DNA from: CAZLAJ01 sp964644605
Lineage (GTDB): Bacteria; Patescibacteriota; Microgenomatia; UBA1406; GWC2-37-13
Assembly: GCA_964644605.1 (NCBI GenBank)
Contig: CAZXWS010000059.1
Coordinates: forward strand, 1-24,256
Length of the DNA: 24,256 nucleotides
Direction of reading: 5' to 3'
Notes under the pieces: model-generated
The model's input: the letters and a program-made list of their open reading frames with translations, nothing else
Told to the model about the DNA's origin: nothing
Database searches by the model: none
Part shown: positions 23,101 to 24,256 of the stretch, in pieces
Layout: the number at the start of each line of letters is the position of its first letter
How positions within the stretch are numbered: position 1 is the stretch's first letter
Made by a program: the position numbers and the translations under genes

Positions 23101-23347
23101 AGCATAACTCTAAATCATATCGTGGCTCTCCAAAATAAATATCATCAAAGAAAAGTGTGAATTTTTTACCTGTGTAATCATTTACTGGGAAGAATTCGTT
23201 TAAGGTTTCGCGGAGGTTTTTGTTAATAAAGGTATCCCAAGAAGTTTTTTGAACTTCAATGAGGTCGAAATTTTCAAGAATTTGGTCTTTTTTTCCGAGC
23301 AGAACTTCTTGAATCTCGGTAATCTTAGTTTTATCAGATTTAGACAT
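20156..23347 (-). CDS. rpoB: DNA-directed RNA polymerase subunit beta
   Basis: The 1063-aa protein is a compact beta subunit without the large lineage insertions of proteobacterial RpoB (1342 aa in E. coli). It contains the fork loop/rifampicin region (SQLSTIVDQTNPLSELDNLR), SQYGRIDPIRSPEGPNIGVV, the C-terminal GDKLAGRHGNKGVISKILP and PLGGKSQMGGQRFGEMEVWA, where it joins beta'. Several rifampicin-contact positions differ from the sensitive consensus (see findings). A strong promoter lies about 70-100 nt upstream, with a small hairpin in the leader. No rplJ/rplL precede it; the upstream neighbour is a YtxH-like membrane protein gene. The product is the catalytic core of transcription with RpoC. 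Confidence 0.98.
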   Translation of the reverse strand: MSKSDKTKITEIQEVLLGKKDQILENFDLIEVQKTSWDTFINKNLRETLNEFFPVNDYTGKKFTLFFDDIYFGEPRYDLELCLQKKLTYDVPVYLTLRLLNKKTGTEKKQDVYFFNLPKMTSKGTFIINGIERAVISQISRSPGAYFTAEVDKSTGLTLYNAEIRPYIGAWIDITINKNNLIEMKVNKKRKFLASVFLRAFEGQNNAQLMSVFNDLDNDILEKYINPTFKKDHTKTKDEAVLEIYRKVKPGEPLILENAYETLNNLFFNHRRYSLSEVGRYKVNKKLGLDIENTRDNHLLTKKDMVETIKYLVNLTKGKGNFDDIDHLGNRRLRTVGELINMYGIRVGMVRVEREIKERMSLVANDQNVNPSQIVNSKPLIVAINSFYRTSQLSTIVDQTNPLSELDNLRRITVGGPGGIEKERASFSIRDISSSQYGRIDPIRSPEGPNIGVVTYMALCSRVNKYGFLESPYKKVVKGKVTDEIVYLQADDEEKYFITSNSVNIDDKNTITDKTVVVRHKGDIVEIPANKVDLIDVTVRQVIGASSALIPFLQNDDASRALMGSHMQCQAVPLVKATAPRVGTGMERKVASALNRSIYAAEDGVVQYVDGRKVVVKGKSGKEYTYNLERYTRTNKDVMFDQHPKVGPKEKVSKGQILIDGPCTDNGNLALGQNLVVAYTSLNGLGYEDGFVISERVIKEDLLTSITSEEFIADLVDTKLGPEELTGDIPNVREEVLQNLDKEGLVLLGTEVKGGDILVGKVAPKGEKELTAEERLLRAIFGEKAKDVKDTSLRMPYGKRGTVVSVESIDSKKDPNELEPSVLRRMIVTTAQLRKINVGDKLAGRHGNKGVISKILPEWDMPYLEDGTPVDIILSPLAILSRMNLGQLFETILGSIAKNKGQRFSVPVFEQLKEEFIINELKSAGLPFDGKVKLYDGQTGQAYDRQVLVGVGYIMKLIHMVEDKFHARSVGPYSLVTQQPLGGKSQMGGQRFGEMEVWALESHRVPHTLQELLTIKSDDVRGRTKAFESIIKGIDIPQSNVPESFHVLVKELNALGLAIDYIK

Positions 23348-23389
23348 TCGGCAGCTGGTGTTTAATAATTGTATTTATAAAGCACGAAA

Positions 23390-23406
23390 ACCCTTACAAG
23401 AAGGGT
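23390..23406 (-). promoter_or_regulatory. Small hairpin in the rpoB leader
   Basis: On the minus strand ACCCTT-CTTGT-AAGGGT forms a 6-bp stem with a 5-nt loop, followed by TTTTC. It lies roughly 13-29 nt after the predicted rpoB start. The short stem and poor T-run make attenuation possible but weak. Confidence 0.35.
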
Positions 23407-23425
23407 CTTGAAATTAGATTAGTAT

Positions 23426-23454
23426 ACTATACAACCGCACCTTTCAATTGTCAA
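23426..23454 (-). promoter_or_regulatory. Strong sigma-70-type promoter of the rpoB operon
   Basis: On the minus strand consensus TTGACA (23449-23454) and TATAGT (23426-23431) are exactly 17 nt apart. The -35 hexamer overlaps the TGA stop of the upstream YtxH-like gene. The predicted leader to the rpoB ATG is about 70 nt. It likely drives rpoB-rpoC-rpsL-rpsG-fusA. Confidence 0.8.
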
Positions 23455-23816
23455 GGGCTATTATGTGAGTCTTTGGCTACTTTGAATCGATCAGGAAGAT
23501 TATGAGGCGTAAGCGAGTGTATTTTCTCCAGTATAGATCCTAAAGGCTTTGACTCTTTAACCTGTATAACCGCATCTTCGATATGTTTCTTTTCTTCAGT
23601 AATATTTATTTTATGTTCAGGAAGCTTTAATTCTTTTTTCAGTTCCGCGTTGAGAAGTTGTAGATTTTCTTCCAGATTTTCTGAAAAATCTAAAATTTTT
23701 TCAATAGTATCTCGGCCATTTTTTGTTCCAAATAAATATGAACCAGCCGTTGCGGCAATTGTACCAAGTGCGAAACCAAACCAAAAATTGGAAGGTGTTT
23801 CGGAGTTATTTTTCAT
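23451..23816 (-). CDS. YtxH-like small membrane protein
   Basis: From ATG 23816 the protein has 121 aa. An N-terminal glycine-rich transmembrane segment (FWFGFALGTIAATAGSYLFG) is followed directly by TKNGRDTIEKI, the pattern of YtxH-type proteins (membrane helix, then P-K/G-T-K-x-G-R). The remainder is charged and helical (ENLEENLQLLNAELKKELKL). The frame extends upstream to 23873, but that part overlaps the preceding gene and lacks family character. YtxH-like proteins are associated with stress and envelope in Firmicutes; their molecular role is unclear. It overlaps the upstream membrane-protein gene by 11 nt, and its stop codon sits inside the rpoB -35 box. Confidence 0.7.
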   Translation of the reverse strand: MKNNSETPSNFWFGFALGTIAATAGSYLFGTKNGRDTIEKILDFSENLEENLQLLNAELKKELKLPEHKINITEEKKHIEDAVIQVKESKPLGSILEKIHSLTPHNLPDRFKVAKDSHNSP

Positions 23817-24063
23817 GTTTCTTACTTTGAACCATCTCAATAATTTTAAAGAGTGTTTTGAAACCTGTAACAAAACCTGTCATTTCACCCATGCCATGTT
23901 CTAGTGAAACTCCAACTTTTTCAAATCCATCAACAATACGCCGTGCCTTTTTAAGAGTAAGTCTTAATTCCTGCAAAACAAAAAAAAGTTGGATGCCGAC
24001 TATTATTAACAATATAGTAGTAACACTTAGCACAATAGTAAGGAGCATTTGAGTTGTATCCAT
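23806..24063 (-). CDS. Small YtxG/DUF948-like membrane protein
   Basis: From ATG 24063 the protein has 85 aa: one N-terminal transmembrane helix (LLTIVLSVTTILLIIVGIQL) and a cytosolic, amphipathic helix (VLQELRLTLKKARRIVDGFE) ending in a basic tail (VQSKKHEK). This layout resembles YtxG/DUF948 proteins, which often pair with YtxH as here. The frame reaches back to 24111, but the longer version covers a TATAAT box (24083-24088, minus strand) about 20 nt upstream of ATG 24063, so the short start is preferred. Family assignment rests on architecture and neighbourhood rather than on a sequence signature. Confidence 0.6.
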   Translation of the reverse strand: MDTTQMLLTIVLSVTTILLIIVGIQLFFVLQELRLTLKKARRIVDGFEKVGVSLEHGMGEMTGFVTGFKTLFKIIEMVQSKKHEK

Positions 24064-24082
24064 TAATTCATTTTGATGAATA

Positions 24083-24088
24083 ATTATA
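24083..24088 (-). promoter_or_regulatory. -10 box TATAAT for the two small membrane protein genes
   Basis: A consensus TATAAT on the minus strand sits 19 nt before ATG 24063. The sequence 17 nt further upstream, TTGCAG, is a poor -35. Confidence 0.4.
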
Positions 24089-24133
24089 CAAAAGTCAACT
24101 TCAATCTGCAATCTCTATGAGTTCTCAAAGGAA

Positions 24134-24161
24134 TCCGAACACTTAGGGTAAAATGTTCGGA
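24134..24161. repeat. 8-bp inverted repeat before the HTH gene (operator or IS end)
   Basis: TCCGAACA (24134-24141) and TGTTCGGA (24154-24161) are separated by 12 nt, with half-site centres 20 bp apart, close to two helical turns. It ends two nt before ATG 24164. It could be an operator bound by the HTH protein or part of an insertion-sequence end. Confidence 0.5.
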
Positions 24162-24163
24162 AT

Positions 24164-24256
24164 ATGGGAAAAACAAAACTAGATAAAAAGGAGCGAGGGA
24201 AAATAGCTTGGATGTATGCTGAAGGGAAGAAAGTGCGTGAGATAGCGCGAGTATTA
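24164..24256 (+). CDS. N-terminus of a helix-turn-helix protein, probably IS30-type transposase (partial)
   Basis: Thirty-one codons run off the right edge: MGKTKLDKKERGKIAWMYAE followed by GKKVREIARVL. The pattern ER-x-x-I...G-x-x-x-REIAR-x-L is that of the N-terminal HTH of IS30-family transposases and related HTH_38 proteins. No catalytic DDE residues are in the window, so transposase identity is inferred from this short stretch only. The upstream dyad at 24134-24161 would fit an IS end or an operator. A small regulatory HTH protein remains possible. Confidence 0.5.
   Translation, partial: MGKTKLDKKERGKIAWMYAEGKKVREIARVL

Noticed and set aside
1..24256. Alternative genetic code with UGA as Gly
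   Set aside because: Core genes are full length in the standard bacterial code, and rpoC and the YtxH-like gene end naturally in TGA; the interrupted gene at 7638 is stopped by TAA, not TGA.
1..24256. CRISPR array, prophage or known antiphage defence system
   Set aside because: No regularly spaced direct repeats with unique spacers, no Cas, phage structural or recognised defence genes were seen.

Overview
The window looks like a piece of a Candidate Phyla Radiation (Patescibacteria) chromosome, most likely of the Parcubacteria group. The grounds are AT-rich DNA, the near absence of Shine-Dalgarno sequences, an S12 protein with an insertion in its N-terminal third, compact RpoB (1063 aa) and RpoC (1262 aa), a lexA / small ORF / Y-family polymerase cassette, and a rpoB with no rplK-rplA-rplJ-rplL genes in front of it. 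UGA is used as an ordinary stop (rpoC and the YtxH-like gene end in TGA), so the UGA=Gly code of Gracilibacteria/Absconditabacteria does not apply. The lineage call is inference from family features, not a search result.

Layout. 1-4357 (+): the 3' end of a UDP-glucose dehydrogenase gene, a UDP-glucuronate decarboxylase, a GT2-GtrA polyprenyl-phosphate glycosyltransferase and an APC-type amino acid permease. The first three form a surface-glycan module: UDP-Glc to UDP-GlcA to UDP-xylose, plus lipid-linked sugar. 4358-4875: gene-free, packed with palindromes and a MITE-like element. 4876-6088 (-): a PEGA/SH3 envelope protein and a small membrane protein. 6334-8198 (+): a geranylgeranyl-reductase-like flavoprotein, then a kinase-like gene broken by an in-frame TAA. 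8232-8320 (-): tRNA-Ser(CGA). 8373-9967 (+): a MutY-like and an Nth-like DNA glycosylase, both lacking an intact iron-sulfur cluster motif, separated by twin hairpin repeats. 10064-12144 (-): the lexA, 86-aa ORF and dinB damage-response operon. 12363-23347 (-): rpoB, rpoC, rpsL, rpsG, fusA and a metallophosphoesterase, all one way, behind a strong TTGACA-17-TATAGT promoter. 23451-24063 (-): a YtxG/YtxH-like membrane protein pair. 24164-end (+): the start of an HTH protein resembling an IS30-family transposase.

The most unusual content lies between genes. Several families of hairpin repeats occur whose copies keep their fold while their sequence changes: GTAGGG...CCCTAC palindromes, twin 40-nt hairpins upstream of nth, a 137-nt hairpin between the phosphoesterase and lexA, and hairpins inside the polymerase/ribosomal operon. 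Other points worth a look are the interrupted kinase-like gene, the 47-nt out-of-frame rpoC/rpsL overlap, the loss of Fe-S ligands in both glycosylases, and the divergent catalytic and rifampicin-site residues of RNA polymerase.
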